Source: Blasia pusilla (lineage: Eukaryota > Marchantiophyta > Marchantiopsida > Blasiales). Taken from it: DNA of 64,000 nucleotides. The DNA lies in assembly GCA_050084515.1 (NCBI GenBank), contig CM114273.1:22134001-22198000 (forward strand). The letters are read 5' to 3'. Of this stretch, positions 33,905-43,916 are shown in pieces. Numbering within the stretch: position 1 is the first letter of the stretch; every line of letters starts with the position of its first letter. A program made the position numbers and the translations under genes. The notes below the pieces were generated by a model, which saw nothing but the letters and a program-made list of their open reading frames with translations, searched no databases and had not been told where the DNA came from.

Positions 33905-35600
33905 CAAACAGAGAATGAATGAGTGAGAGAAAGAAAGAATGCGAGAATGAGAGAGTGAGGGAGCTTCATGGGGGAGCTCGTTGGTCACTTGTTGTTTTTT
34001 CAGGTTGGGACCGTGTTACCCGTTCAACGGCTCATGGGAGTGCTCATCGCAGCAAGGGTTGCTTGGATTGTTCTTTGCATTTGCCGATTTTTTGTGTGGA
34101 AGAGTAGCGCGCGGAAGCGCTGCCCAATTTCTGATAGGGATTGAGTATGGGGGCGGGTTGCCCCATGCTGGTGCTTTCGGGAGCACCATGTTGCTTGCTG
34201 ATTTGCATTTTTACAGGTTTTACATTTTTGTTGGGAGGAATCAGCGCGGTAGCGCTGCCGAATGTTGGGTAGAAGAAAGAGACATTGGGCTTTACGACAG
34301 TCCCTGTCAGTTTTTACTGGAATGTCCGATTCCAAATATTTTTTGATACTAGCGTAGATCGTGAAGCTGTGCACAATGTGCAACAAACAATGTGCAATTT
34401 GGAATTGCAAGAAAAAAGTTATGGTCAATCTTGCAAAACTGCTATTGCTAGGTGATTTTTAGGGTTAAATTGTGCAAACTCTAAACCAGCCGCCACACCG
34501 GCGGCGGCCGTCGCCGTCATAGTCACCGTAAACCGTAAACGTTCAACTTTCACCATCGACGGTCAACCGTCACCAGCGACGGTCAATCGTCACCGTCACC
34601 GTTCGTCTGTCACCATCAACGGTCAACCGTCACCGTCAATGGTCCACCGTCCGTTGTCCACCCTTGGTTGCCATTGCAGCCATTACGGAGTGGAGGATCT
34701 TCCACAAGGTTCATTGATTCTCGGACTTGTGTCGCCATCACGTACTTTGTTTTGGCCGCCACCGTCATCAACCTGTGATGGCATATGACCTCTTGTTATA
34801 GTGTTTGAGTTTTGATTTCTTGCTGCTATGTTATGATTGGTAGCTGCTAAACGACGATCAGGTACCGTGCCGTGACGCGACGCGCGTAGCCGCAACGCTC
34901 GGCCGATTGCCGTGCCGTGCCGCTCGTGGCAGCACCGCACCGTCTTGATCGCGGAGCCGCTCCGGCATTGTGGAGGAGAGTGTGGGTTTATTGTTGATTG
35001 AGGAGGGTATGCCGCCGAAAGTGCCGCATCCCATCATCGAGGGCCGTGCCGTTCGAGCCGCCTGCGCCGCCGCACGCCGCAGCGTTCGCTGAACTGCGAC
35101 GTTTATCGAGGAGTTTAGAGCAATGTCAGTACGGGAGGAGTATGACATGCTCATTGGAGGAGTTGTCTCCATGGCCAAGTTGGGGTCGAGACTCGCAATT
35201 GCTGAGGAGCGACATCAACATGTGTTCAGGTTACCCATTCTGGTCCTTTACCGTGCACGTGTGAGGGATTCTGGGATTTGGGTAGTTTATTTGGGGATAT
35301 TGGGTGTGTGGATGCTGAGAGCATCATTTATGTATGTGATTTAGGGGACATAGACCTGTGTGGGATGTCCGGAGTTGAGGGTAGGTTGTCGATGAGATGA
35401 TAGCCTGGTCGATTTTCCGCACCACGCCGCTTATTGCCGCACGTTACATGTCTCGGGGAGGGAGAGTGTAGATCGAGTGCCGCATGTTTGGGATGAATGA
35501 TTGAGGGATTACCCGCAAGGCAAGAGTGATCAGGTGAGAAGGGCACGAGGGTCATCACGGCGTCCGTTCGAGACTTTGAGAGGCGAGGTGGTGAACCCGA
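33905..35600 (+). other. Copy B leader with conserved hairpins and a minisatellite
   Basis: About 1.7 kb between Y1 and gag, shared with copy D. Hairpins occur at 34,148-34,165 (TGGGG/CCCCA) and 34,169-34,188 (TGGTGCT/AGCACCA, 6-base loop), flanked by two related CGGWAGCGCTGCC modules near 34,110 and 34,247. 34,500-34,670 is a minisatellite of GGTCAACCGTCACC-like units. These could be packaging or translation signals. No ordinary tRNA primer site is visible directly after Y1. Confidence 0.65.
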
Positions 35601-35631
35601 GAGTAGCTCTAGAGGTTTTACGCGGAGTGGC

Positions 35632-37840
35632 GTGAGTGGCGTGAGGTTCCAAGGGTCTTCACTTCAGGGACCACCTCGACCTTCTTCTGTGCCATCGTCA
35701 GACAAGGGGGAGGGTGTAGAGGAATTTGTGAGCACATCGCCACACATTGTGAGTGGTCCTACGAGTTGGGCGTACGAGATGGACGACTGGGGTAGAGGAC
35801 CGCGTAGGTTTTCAGGTGCAGTAGGTACGATTGAGTTGCACGATTTCATAGCAGAGTTTAGGAGTTGGTGCAACTCCCAGCGGGCCAGGAACTCTAGAGA
35901 GTTTAACCCATTTACAGCATGAAACGGTATGTTCCAGCATTAAGAGGGGCACCCATAGACGATTACCATGAGTTTTCCCACAGATATGCCCAGGAGATTG
36001 AGGCATGGCGACTCTACTACGACCCATACTATGGGTCATGGACGGAGCGGTTCCCAGATGAGGAGGAGGAGTCAGGAGAGGCTACTTCCTCTTTGTCGTG
36101 TGCATACACATCGCTACACAACATACATCGCTGTCACTGAACACACACATAAACACGCATGATCCCATACTAATTCATGGCATCCAAACAACGAGACAAG
36201 AAGTACCAAAATATCTCCAATAAAGTAAGCTCCAATCTCTCTCTACACCATCTCACACCATAGCTCTCAAAGGTGTGCACTCTCTCTCATGTCAAACCAA
36301 ACCCACTCTCCTAATGAGAAGCTCGGGTTACACTCATAAGGCAAGGGACCATAGCTCCGCCGCCTCATGCCAAGAGGTTCAACAAAGAGATAATGAGCTC
36401 TCAAGCTCTCTCTCCTTAAGGTATACCCCTCCCCTCTCCCAAGCTCTCTCCATGGTAACCTATTCTCCCAAGTCATCTCCTTGGCTCTTGACCTGATGTA
36501 GGAGGTCAAGGGCCACTTACCAAAAATAGTAAGTCGATCATACACTCAAAATGGTACTTACCTAAAATAGTAAGTTCCTCAATATGGCTCCAAATGAGTC
36601 GAAACGAAGGGGAAACCTGCTATCTCAGGTTTCCAAGGGCCTCAGCAGGTCATCCTCGACCTACTGGGCGTGTCCTCCACTACTCATGAGGGCGCTCTAT
36701 TAGATCCCACCAATCTATCCTAAAAGATGTGACATCTTCCACTAGTGATCTTTTAGGAGGGGTCACTCGCACTGGAGCAGTTGCATCGTCTAGCCGGGTC
36801 CGTCCCAGGTTCAACCTCGTGGTTGAGTTCTTTGTTGAGTTGAGGGCGAGCTACCAAGGGGTACAGACGGAAAAGTTGCGGAGCATCCATAACTTCCAGA
36901 GGCGCCCGGGTGAGAGTTTACGTGAGGCTTACACTCGCTTGCGCCGGTTGATCAACGTCACTTAGGGGGTGACAGAGGCTCAGGCTATCCAGTCATGGTA
37001 CGCGATGCTGGACCAAACCCTGCGGCCACGGGTGCGGGAGGGGGTGCTTCTTATGAACACCTCCCCTACGTTGAGAGATGTTTTTAGGATTGCCGAGAAC
37101 ATTGAGCACAACATGGCGGAGGAGAGCGTAACCACCATGGGTTCTGGGCGAGAGCCGTCGTGATTGGCTACACCACCTGTGCAGCAACGTGGACTCCGAG
37201 ATAGGTCAATTGTGGCACCACGAGCTCAGGGAGGATACGGGGAGCCCATGGCACAGAGACCTTCGCTTTCATATGCGGCTCAACAACAGCTGCCTACTAT
37301 TACTTGTTGGTCATGTGGTGGAGCCCATCATCAGCGCCATTGCACTCATCAGGATCATGGATGTATGCCTCAACATGGAGGAGGAGATGGTGCTGCACCA
37401 GGAGGTTATCAGTGTGACTATTGTCAGAGGTATGGTGATACACGCGCCAGGTATTTGAGTTTACATCCTGAGTTATGTTCGGATCGAGGGCCAGAGAGGG
37501 CACCAGAGCGAGTAGCCAGTTCGGGTGGGCTAGAGATCGTGCACCCGGTGGTTCCGTTGGGGGACGAGGAGCTGGAGTTGCCCGTGGAGGAGGTAGAGTA
37601 CCACCACCTAGACGCGCCGAGGGAGACGCCGGACGTGAGGCTAGGATGGCTGCTCAAATACAGCAGCTACTGGAGCAGATTTCCGCTATGGCATTGAGGT
37701 TACTTGATGCCGGATCCGTGGCATCGACATCATATGGAGGCCGCCGCAGTTGTGATGCGTGGAGCAGCCGCAGAGTTGGATCCACAGCGAGGGGAAGCCA
37801 GAAAACAGACTAGGCTTCCTCAATCTTTCACGTTGTCTGA
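35632..37840 (+). pseudogene. Copy B gag, interrupted by a solo LTR
   Basis: Structural protein of the particle. It begins SGVRFQGSSLQGPPRPSS and contains WGRGPRRFSGAVG and DDYHEFSHRYAQEIEAW. After the inserted LTR (36,094-36,734) it continues with the capsid-like IHNFQRRPGESLREAYTRLR (about 36,880), ENIEHNMAEE and zinc-binding segments CWSCGGAHH and CDYCQRYG near 37,300-37,430. The second knuckle has lost His and Cys ligands that copy C keeps (CDHCKRYGHTRERC). Stops include one at 36,964 and one at 37,161; a frame change lies near 35,923. Confidence 0.85.
36094..36734 (-). mobile_element. Solo LTR of the same family (order Y-X) inside copy B gag
   Basis: A 641-bp minus-strand unit with ends TGTCACATC and CACACGACA, flanked by TCTT on both sides (36,090-36,093 and 36,735-36,738), which is AAGA in the element's orientation. 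Removing it restores the gag reading seen in copy D. The order is Y followed by X, exactly what recombination between Y1 and Y2 of a Y-body-X-Y-X element would leave. Confidence 0.92.
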
Positions 37841-38460
37841 AGCGATGAGGACCCCATCGATGGGTCCTCATCAAAGTTCCTTGAGAGTTGGTGATGTTGT
37901 TGGTGTGCAGGCACGGAGGGCGATGGGAGAAGCGAGTGTGACGACTCCTATTGTTGATGCTCAGGAGGGGCATGTGTCGAGCACATTGTTGGGGGCGGCC
38001 ACTGTTGTGTACCGCACTCCTTTATTTTCTGCTTCTGATGTTATGACGTTGGGGGGTACGCCCGCCGAGGCTTTTCACAGTATATCACCCGACAGGAGGT
38101 CGTGGTGAGGATTCGCTTGGAACATCCTACTGATGAGTCTGTGGTGTGTGCCAAGGCGATAGTGACTGATGTAGAGTCCTACGACGTCTTGGTTGGTGGA
38201 GCAGTGTTATACCCAATGGGGTTTTCCCTGGATTATTGGGAGGAGTCAGCATCCTACAGACCAAGATGGCAGTCAGGTGATGGGCGCCTTAACTCATTAC
38301 CCGTTCGATTCACAGGTGCAGTGATCGAGCAACGGCCAAGAGAGATGGCGACCTTAGCAGCATGTAGCAATGCCATCACTTGGCCTAGTGATTTGATTGA
38401 GGGACATGTCATGCACAAGATACTCCCGTTCCTGACATTTCTATGGAGAGGAGTGTTATG
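37841..38460 (+). pseudogene. Copy B gag-protease junction with deleted protease
   Basis: Compared with copy A, the segment holding the DSG active site is missing at about 38,085; the sequence passes from TPLFSASDVMTLG directly into the distal protease part (VESYDVLVGGAVLYPMGF). The remaining frame is open to 38,464. Copy B therefore lacks a functional protease. Confidence 0.75.
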
Positions 38461-38619
38461 GTAGGTGCATCATTCCGTGGAGGAGAGGTGCCGATGTGGG
38501 GCTCGACTGAGGAGCTTCGACGATTGGTAGATGAGCACGTGCAGACCGCGTGGAGCGAGGCGTTTGCACCGGAGCGTGACGGATCTGAGGAACCCAAGGT
38601 AGTAGGGAGTGCTACGATG

Positions 38620-39625
38620 ACACCCTTGGATACCACACCCATTGTGTGGTGTACCCCGGAGGAGGGTATTCGAGTGTTAGATCTCTTTGGAGGGATTAGC
38701 ACCGGGTTAGCTACTGTTTTGCAGGCAGGAGTGCGAGTTCAACAGTACCTTTATGTGGAGAGTGATGATGTTGCGAGGTGCGTCTCACTACAACATGTGG
38801 CGCAGTTACGCCTATATTTTCCCGACTTATTGTCTGCGTCCGCAGTATAGGAGTACTAGAGTTCCCTACCGAGGGATATCTCGTTGTTGGGGGCACAGGA
38901 CTTAGAGCGGGTAGGGACCATTGATTTGGTCCTTGCCGGTTGGCCATGTTAGGGCCAATCGAGTGCTGGACGAGGCAGCGGGTTGGCTGACACTTGGTCC
39001 TGGTTGTTTTGGGAGATGTTGAGGGTCTTACGACAGTTGCAGGAGCACCAGTCTCATTCTCCAGCCTACATTCTGGAGAATGTGCCGATCTTAGGAGACT
39101 TCCGGTCACGGGTGGTGACAAGTGCTCATCAGGTGCGTGCTTGGATCGGCCCAGCAATGTTCTTGGATGCGGCGAGTGTAGGTTCTAGAGCCCATCGCCC
39201 GCGTCTATGGTGGACCAACTTGGTGCCCCAAGCGGTGTTACGGAGGGCGTATGCAAGAGTGGAGCGCCCCTCCCATTTTTTAGTGGATTCCATTATGGAT
39301 CCAGGTCGTTGATCACAGGCAGTTAGGCACGATGATCAACCACCGTTGACTGTGGTCAATAGGGTAGGCAGGCCGCGGGCAGCCTTGCTCACGTTTGTGA
39401 GTTTTCCCGCTTCCTATGCATACAAGGAGGCCGGTCTTGGCTTGGTTTGGGATGACCAGGTTCAGCGGTTAGTGGAGCCCAACGCCGACGAGAGAGAGCG
39501 AGCGATGGGATTTCCCACAGGAGTGACGGCAATATCGTCAGTGTCAGAGGCATCACGACGCCATGTCTTGGGTCAGGCGATGGACCTGAACTGCTTGACA
39601 TGGATCCTCAGCTTGGGAGTGGCTG
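38620..39625 (+). pseudogene. Copy B C5-cytosine DNA methyltransferase domain inside pol
   Basis: Best-preserved methyltransferase in the window. Motif I is VLDLFGGISTGLATVL (38,673 on), motif II YLYVESDD, motif IV AGWPC with catalytic Cys at 38,947-38,949 and a TAG at 38,950-38,952, motif VI ILENVP (about 39,077), motif VIII-like SRAHRPRLWWTNL (about 39,190), motif IX/X DERERAMGFPTGVT (about 39,490) and VLGQAMDLN. The region between VI and IX would be the target-recognition part. Stops at 38,848, 38,950 and 39,310 split it, but the frame is otherwise kept. Gln normally follows the catalytic Cys, so the shared TAG looks like CAG to TAG. The domain ends about 90 codons before the leaky stop. 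Confidence 0.9.
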
Positions 39626-39894
39626 AGCAGCGTTGTATGAGATCGCGACAGATCACAGCGGTTGAGTTGGTGAGTCCCATGCCTACCGAGACGGTGGAGG
39701 CAGTGGCTGGGGGCGAGACCCAAGGAGATCGGGAGAGACACCCTTGGACTTCTTGGGATGTTTTGCAGGTACGCAAGGAGATGATAGCCACAACATCGAG
39801 CGTGGTTTCGGGCACTACATGTGGAGGAGATCAGAGTTTGCAGTTGGCTGCAGGAGAGCATCCGAGTGTTGTTGTTTGAGACGGGGTTGCACTA

Positions 39895-39903
39895 TAGCAA
39901 CCA
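39895..39903 (+). promoter_or_regulatory. Conserved leaky-stop context TAG CAA CCA (copy B)
   Basis: TAG at 39,895-39,897 is in frame with the methyltransferase segment upstream and RT downstream. The next codons, CAA CCA, match copies A and C. The ATG of the METWEP segment lies 15 codons downstream, the same spacing as in copy A. A private TGA at 39,877 precedes it in this copy. Confidence 0.7.
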
Positions 39904-41460
39904 CCGATACCCGCACCGGAGAGTCCTACCGTAGTCACGATGGAGACTTGGGAGCCAGATATGGGCCCTAAGTTGACAGGAGGAGAGCGGCGCCGAATAC
40001 GTCAGTTCCTCAAGAGTTATAGGAGCTGCTTTGCGTTTAGCATGGAGGATTTGGGTACGCTGAAGGGATCGGGGATCCGCATTGAGTTGTCGAGTCATAC
40101 GCCGATCTTCCGACAACCCTACAGGTACAGTGATATGGAGAGGGCTCTGATTCAGAGTAGGAACCAAGACTTGGTCGGAGCAGGACTAGTGGAGATGTCG
40201 CATGGGGAGTATGCATCTGCCAATGTCATGCCCGCCAAGAAGGATGTGCATGGCAACTGGACGGATAGGCGGATGTGTGGGGATTACCGACCTATCAATC
40301 GTATTTAAGTCCGAAGTCCGATACGTATGCCATGCCCACCCCTGAGGAGATCTTTGATGCGATTGGTCACGCAAAGGTCTTGAGTTCATTGGATTTGCGA
40401 GCCGGATACCATCAGCTGCCTATCAGATTGGAGGACAGGCAGAAGACGGCATTTTGGGGCATCGATCCTCACGGGAAGGATTGTTTGTACCAGTGGCGGT
40501 TCTTACCATTTGGGTTAAAGAACGTCACGGCTGAGTTTCAGAGGGTGATGGATAGGATCTTGGCTGGTCTCGATTTTGCTAGGTATTATATTGATGATAT
40601 CGTAGTCTTTAGCGCCACGGTTGAGGAGCATGAGCGAAATCTAGAGGAGGTATTTCAACGATTGCAATTACATGGGCTGAAGCTACATCCAGGAAAGTGC
40701 AAGTTCTTCTACGACCAGATTGAGTACTTGGGTCATACGATATACCCAAGGGGCCTTGGTGTTCAACAAACAAAGGTAGACCCACTCATCCTCCGTACGC
40801 GTTCTGTCCAGCCCTCGCAAGCACCCCGAACGTGATGCGACACCACCCCTCCGACGCATTCCACGCCCTACAGATGTGAGCCGGGTTCGCGCATTCATGG
40901 GATTGGCGAACTTCTATTGGCAATATGTCAAGGGATTCAGTTCGATTGTGAAGCCACTGACCTTGCTGACCAAAGTGGATCACGAGTGGCACTAGAGGGA
41001 TGAGCAGGAGCAAGCATTCCACTTGCTCAAGGACAGGTTGACGTCTGCGCCCATCTTGAGGAGACCGATCAGGGGGCGTCATTTCCAGTTGCACACAGAT
41101 TGGAGCATGTTCGGGCTTGGAGCGGTGCTCACCTAGCATGATGATGAGGGTAGAGAGTTCGTGGTGGCTTACACTAGCCGCTCCAACAACGCTACAGAGG
41201 CGAAGTACAGCTTGTATGAGGGTGAGTGCTTGGCTGCGGTGTGGGCTGTTGCGCATTTCAGGTGTTACTTATTCGGCAACCCCTTTACCATCATCACTGA
41301 TCATCAACCACTAAAGTGGTTGATGGAGTCCGACAACCTTACAGGGAAGCTTGCGAGATGGGCTGTGTTGTTGCAAGAGTATGATTTTCAGGTGGTACAT
41401 AGACCTGGGACGCTCAACCAAGATGCAGATGGGTTGAGTCGTAACCCATGCCCGAGTCAG
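39898..41460 (+). pseudogene. Copy B reverse transcriptase and RNase H
   Basis: The RT begins METWEPDMGPKL and keeps MCGDYRPIN, SLDLRAGYHQLPIR, RFLPFGLKN and the catalytic YIDD (about 40,588) with FFYDQIEYLGH after it. A frameshift near 40,308 and an extra block of about 70 bp at 40,780-40,852, absent from copy A, disrupt it. RNase H follows (EGECLAAVWAVAHFRCYLF, TDHQPLKWL, DADGLSRNPC). Confidence 0.9.
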
Positions 41461-42900
41461 CGAGATACGACTAGAGCTCGATGGCATGAAGAGAGTGATG
41501 AGGAGTCGGAGCCAGGATGGCACGCGTCAGCCTATGTAGGCATGTTGGCTATGGAGAGCCAGAGTGTGGAGACTTCAATGGCGAGGTCTAATGGAGAGTC
41601 CTTGGATCCCGAGGCCAGTGAGGAGACGATAGGTGGCCGAGATATTCATGATGATGGAGTAGTCTTGGAGTACCTTCGTAGTGGCAGCGTTACGAGCACC
41701 GTGGTTGCTAGAGAGCGAGATCGGATCCTACAGCAGGCCAGACGGTTCCGTTGGGAGGGGAGACATGTTTTGAGGGTTTGGGATGATGGCAGAGTACGCG
41801 TAGTGCCGCATCCTTTGCAGAGAGCACCACTAGTGCAGCATGCCCATGAAGAGTTGGGTCACTTTGGGGTGAAGCGGACGTACAACTTGCTCCAGATTCA
41901 GTATTGGTGGCGAGGCATGCAGATTGACGTTCAGCAGTTTGTTGGCAGGTGGATGGTGTGTGATCGGGTCCGAGCATTGTTCAATGGTCCGACTCCACAA
42001 TTGCATCCATTATCAATCATGGGCTTAGGGTATAGATGGAGTTTGGATTTTTCAGGACCTTTTCCTTTGACAGAGCGTCACAATCGTTATGTGTTGGTAA
42101 TGGTCGAGCACTTCTCGAAGTGGATCGAGTTGGTTGCATTGCCTGACAAAGCAAGTGAGGGAGTAGCTTATGCCTTACTTGACAGAGTGTTGAGTCATTA
42201 TGGTGCACCGGCTGAGGTGTTGACAAACCAAGGTACCGAGTTTCGGGGTGAGTTCCAAGCCTTGTGTGATCAAGCGCTGATCGACCACCGCATGACTTCG
42301 CGAGATCATCCCGAGGCGGATGGATTAGCGGAGAGAGTTGTGCAGACGGTGAAGAGGGGTTTACGCAAGTATGACTTGCAGAGAGGTCACCTAGGAGATT
42401 GGGACCTCCAGTTGCCATGGTTGGCGATGGGATACAAATTCAGCAAGCAGGCATCCTTAGCGTCTTTTTCACCGTACTTGCTACTTTATGGTCGAGAGCC
42501 AGATTTACCTGCGGCCATTTGTCGAGATGTTGGTGAGGTGCTGGACCTTGATTACCCAGATGTATGGGTGCGAGCATGTTCTCAGAAGGCTGAGTTATTT
42601 CAGAGAGTGATGCCCATGGCGTTCGAGAACTTGGCGATTGCGCAACATCGGAATACGTTGAGGTACATGACTATTCAAGGTGGTGGTTATCGACCAACTA
42701 TCCGGAGGTTTCATCAAGGAGATTATGTCACTTGTAGCAGACGGCATTGACGACGTTGGATGTGATTGCAGGGCGCACTATTCTGAGAGTGCGTGACGTT
42801 TTGCCATCCGGTGTTCTCTTGCTGGAGGGACGCGATGGTATGGTATGGAAGGACCATGTGCGTAATTGTGCACCATGTCACCTTCCTAACATTGATAGTA
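41461..42900 (+). pseudogene. Copy B integrase
   Basis: DDE integrase with an N-terminal zinc-binding region (HAHEELGHFGVKRT; the first Cys of the CMVC pair is Trp), the core and an SH3-like tail. The first Asp is present (SLDFSGPFP, 42,046-42,048). The second is Asn (TNQGTEF, 42,226-42,228), so strand transfer should be lost. The Glu is present (DHPEADGLAERV). The frame is open from 41,161 to 42,750, the longest in the window, and breaks at about 42,735 before LRVRDVLPSGVLLLEG. Confidence 0.92.
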
Positions 42901-42941
42901 TATTGGATCCGATCTTAGCAGTAGTTCATGCAGACTTGCGT

Positions 42942-43082
42942 TGTATGTTGTGTGCTTCTGCCCGTGGTGCGGCCACGATGCTAGTCTGTGATGGTTGTTC
43001 GAGAGGTTGGCATATGGCATGTCTGACGCCACCTCTCACTAGGATTCCTCGGGGATGATGGATGTATCCCAAATGTACATAG
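42942..43082 (+). other. Copy B PHD finger at the integrase C-terminus
   Basis: Reads CMLC, CDGC, GWHMAC, then WMYPKCT before the stop. Seven of eight ligands of the C4HC3 PHD pattern are present; the seventh (Cys in copy A) is Tyr. A TGA replaces one codon before WMY. The position corresponds to that of the chromodomain in chromoviruses. Confidence 0.82.
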
Positions 43083-43268
43083 AGGAGATACTAGATAGGT
43101 TTCGATCTCGAATTTTTCTCTGACATGGTTGACAGGAACGCGACCAACGATGGGGCCATATGAGCATCTGGCCTTCTTGCTCTTAGCGTCTGAGAGATGT
43201 ATGTCATGGTAGGTAGGGATAGATGGCTATTTGGAGTTAGAGGGACCTAACCACTAGCTAGGGGGGCG

Positions 43269-43396
43269 ATTGGAGATATTTTGGTACTTCTTGTCTCGTT
43301 GTTTGGATGCCATGAGTTAGCATGGGATCGTGCGTGTTTGTGTGTGTGTTCGGTGATAGCGATGTATGTTGTGTAGCGATGTGTATGCGCACGACA
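43269..43396 (+). repeat. Copy B terminal repeat X1
   Basis: Directly follows the purine-rich CTAGCTAGGGGGGCG and ends GCGCACGACA. It is repeated as X2 (43,917-44,027). The two bases AC separate it from Y2, making the palindrome GACA-AC-TGTC. Confidence 0.88.
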
Positions 43397-43398
43397 AC

Positions 43399-43916
43399 TG
43401 TCACGTCCTTTAGGATAGATCTGTGAGATCTAGTAGAGCGTCTTCGAGAGTAGTGGAGGACAGGCCTAGGAGGTCGAGGATGACCTGCTGAGGCCCCGAG
43501 AAACCTGAGAGAGTAAGTTTCCCCTTCGTTTTGGCTCATTTGGAGCCATATTGAGAAACTTACTATTTTAGGTAAATAACATTTTGAGTATATGATTTAC
43601 TTTCTATTTTTGGTAAGTGGCCCTTGACCTCCTACATCAGGTCAAGAGCCAAAGAGGTGACTTGGGAGAATAGGTTACCATGGAGAGAGCTTGGGAGAGG
43701 GGAAGGGTATATATCCCAAGAAGAGAGAGAGCTTGAGAGCTCATTCTCTCTTTGTTGAACCTCTTAGTATGAGGCGGCGGAGCTATGATCCCTTGCCTTG
43801 TGAGTGTAACCCAATCCTCTCATTAGGAGAGTGGGTTTGGTTTGACATGAGAGAGAGTGCACACCTTTGAGAGCTATGGTGTGAGATTGTGTAGAGAGAG
43901 ATTGGATCTTACTTTA
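43399..43916 (+). repeat. Copy B terminal repeat Y2
   Basis: Starts TGTCACGTCC and matches Y1 (33,387-33,904) over its length with few differences. Confidence 0.9.

Noticed and set aside
34815-34845. TGGTAGCTGCTAAACG in the copy B leader as tRNA primer site (similar in copy D)
   Set aside because: It lies over 900 bp from the end of Y1 and no LTR boundary precedes it; kept only as a curiosity.
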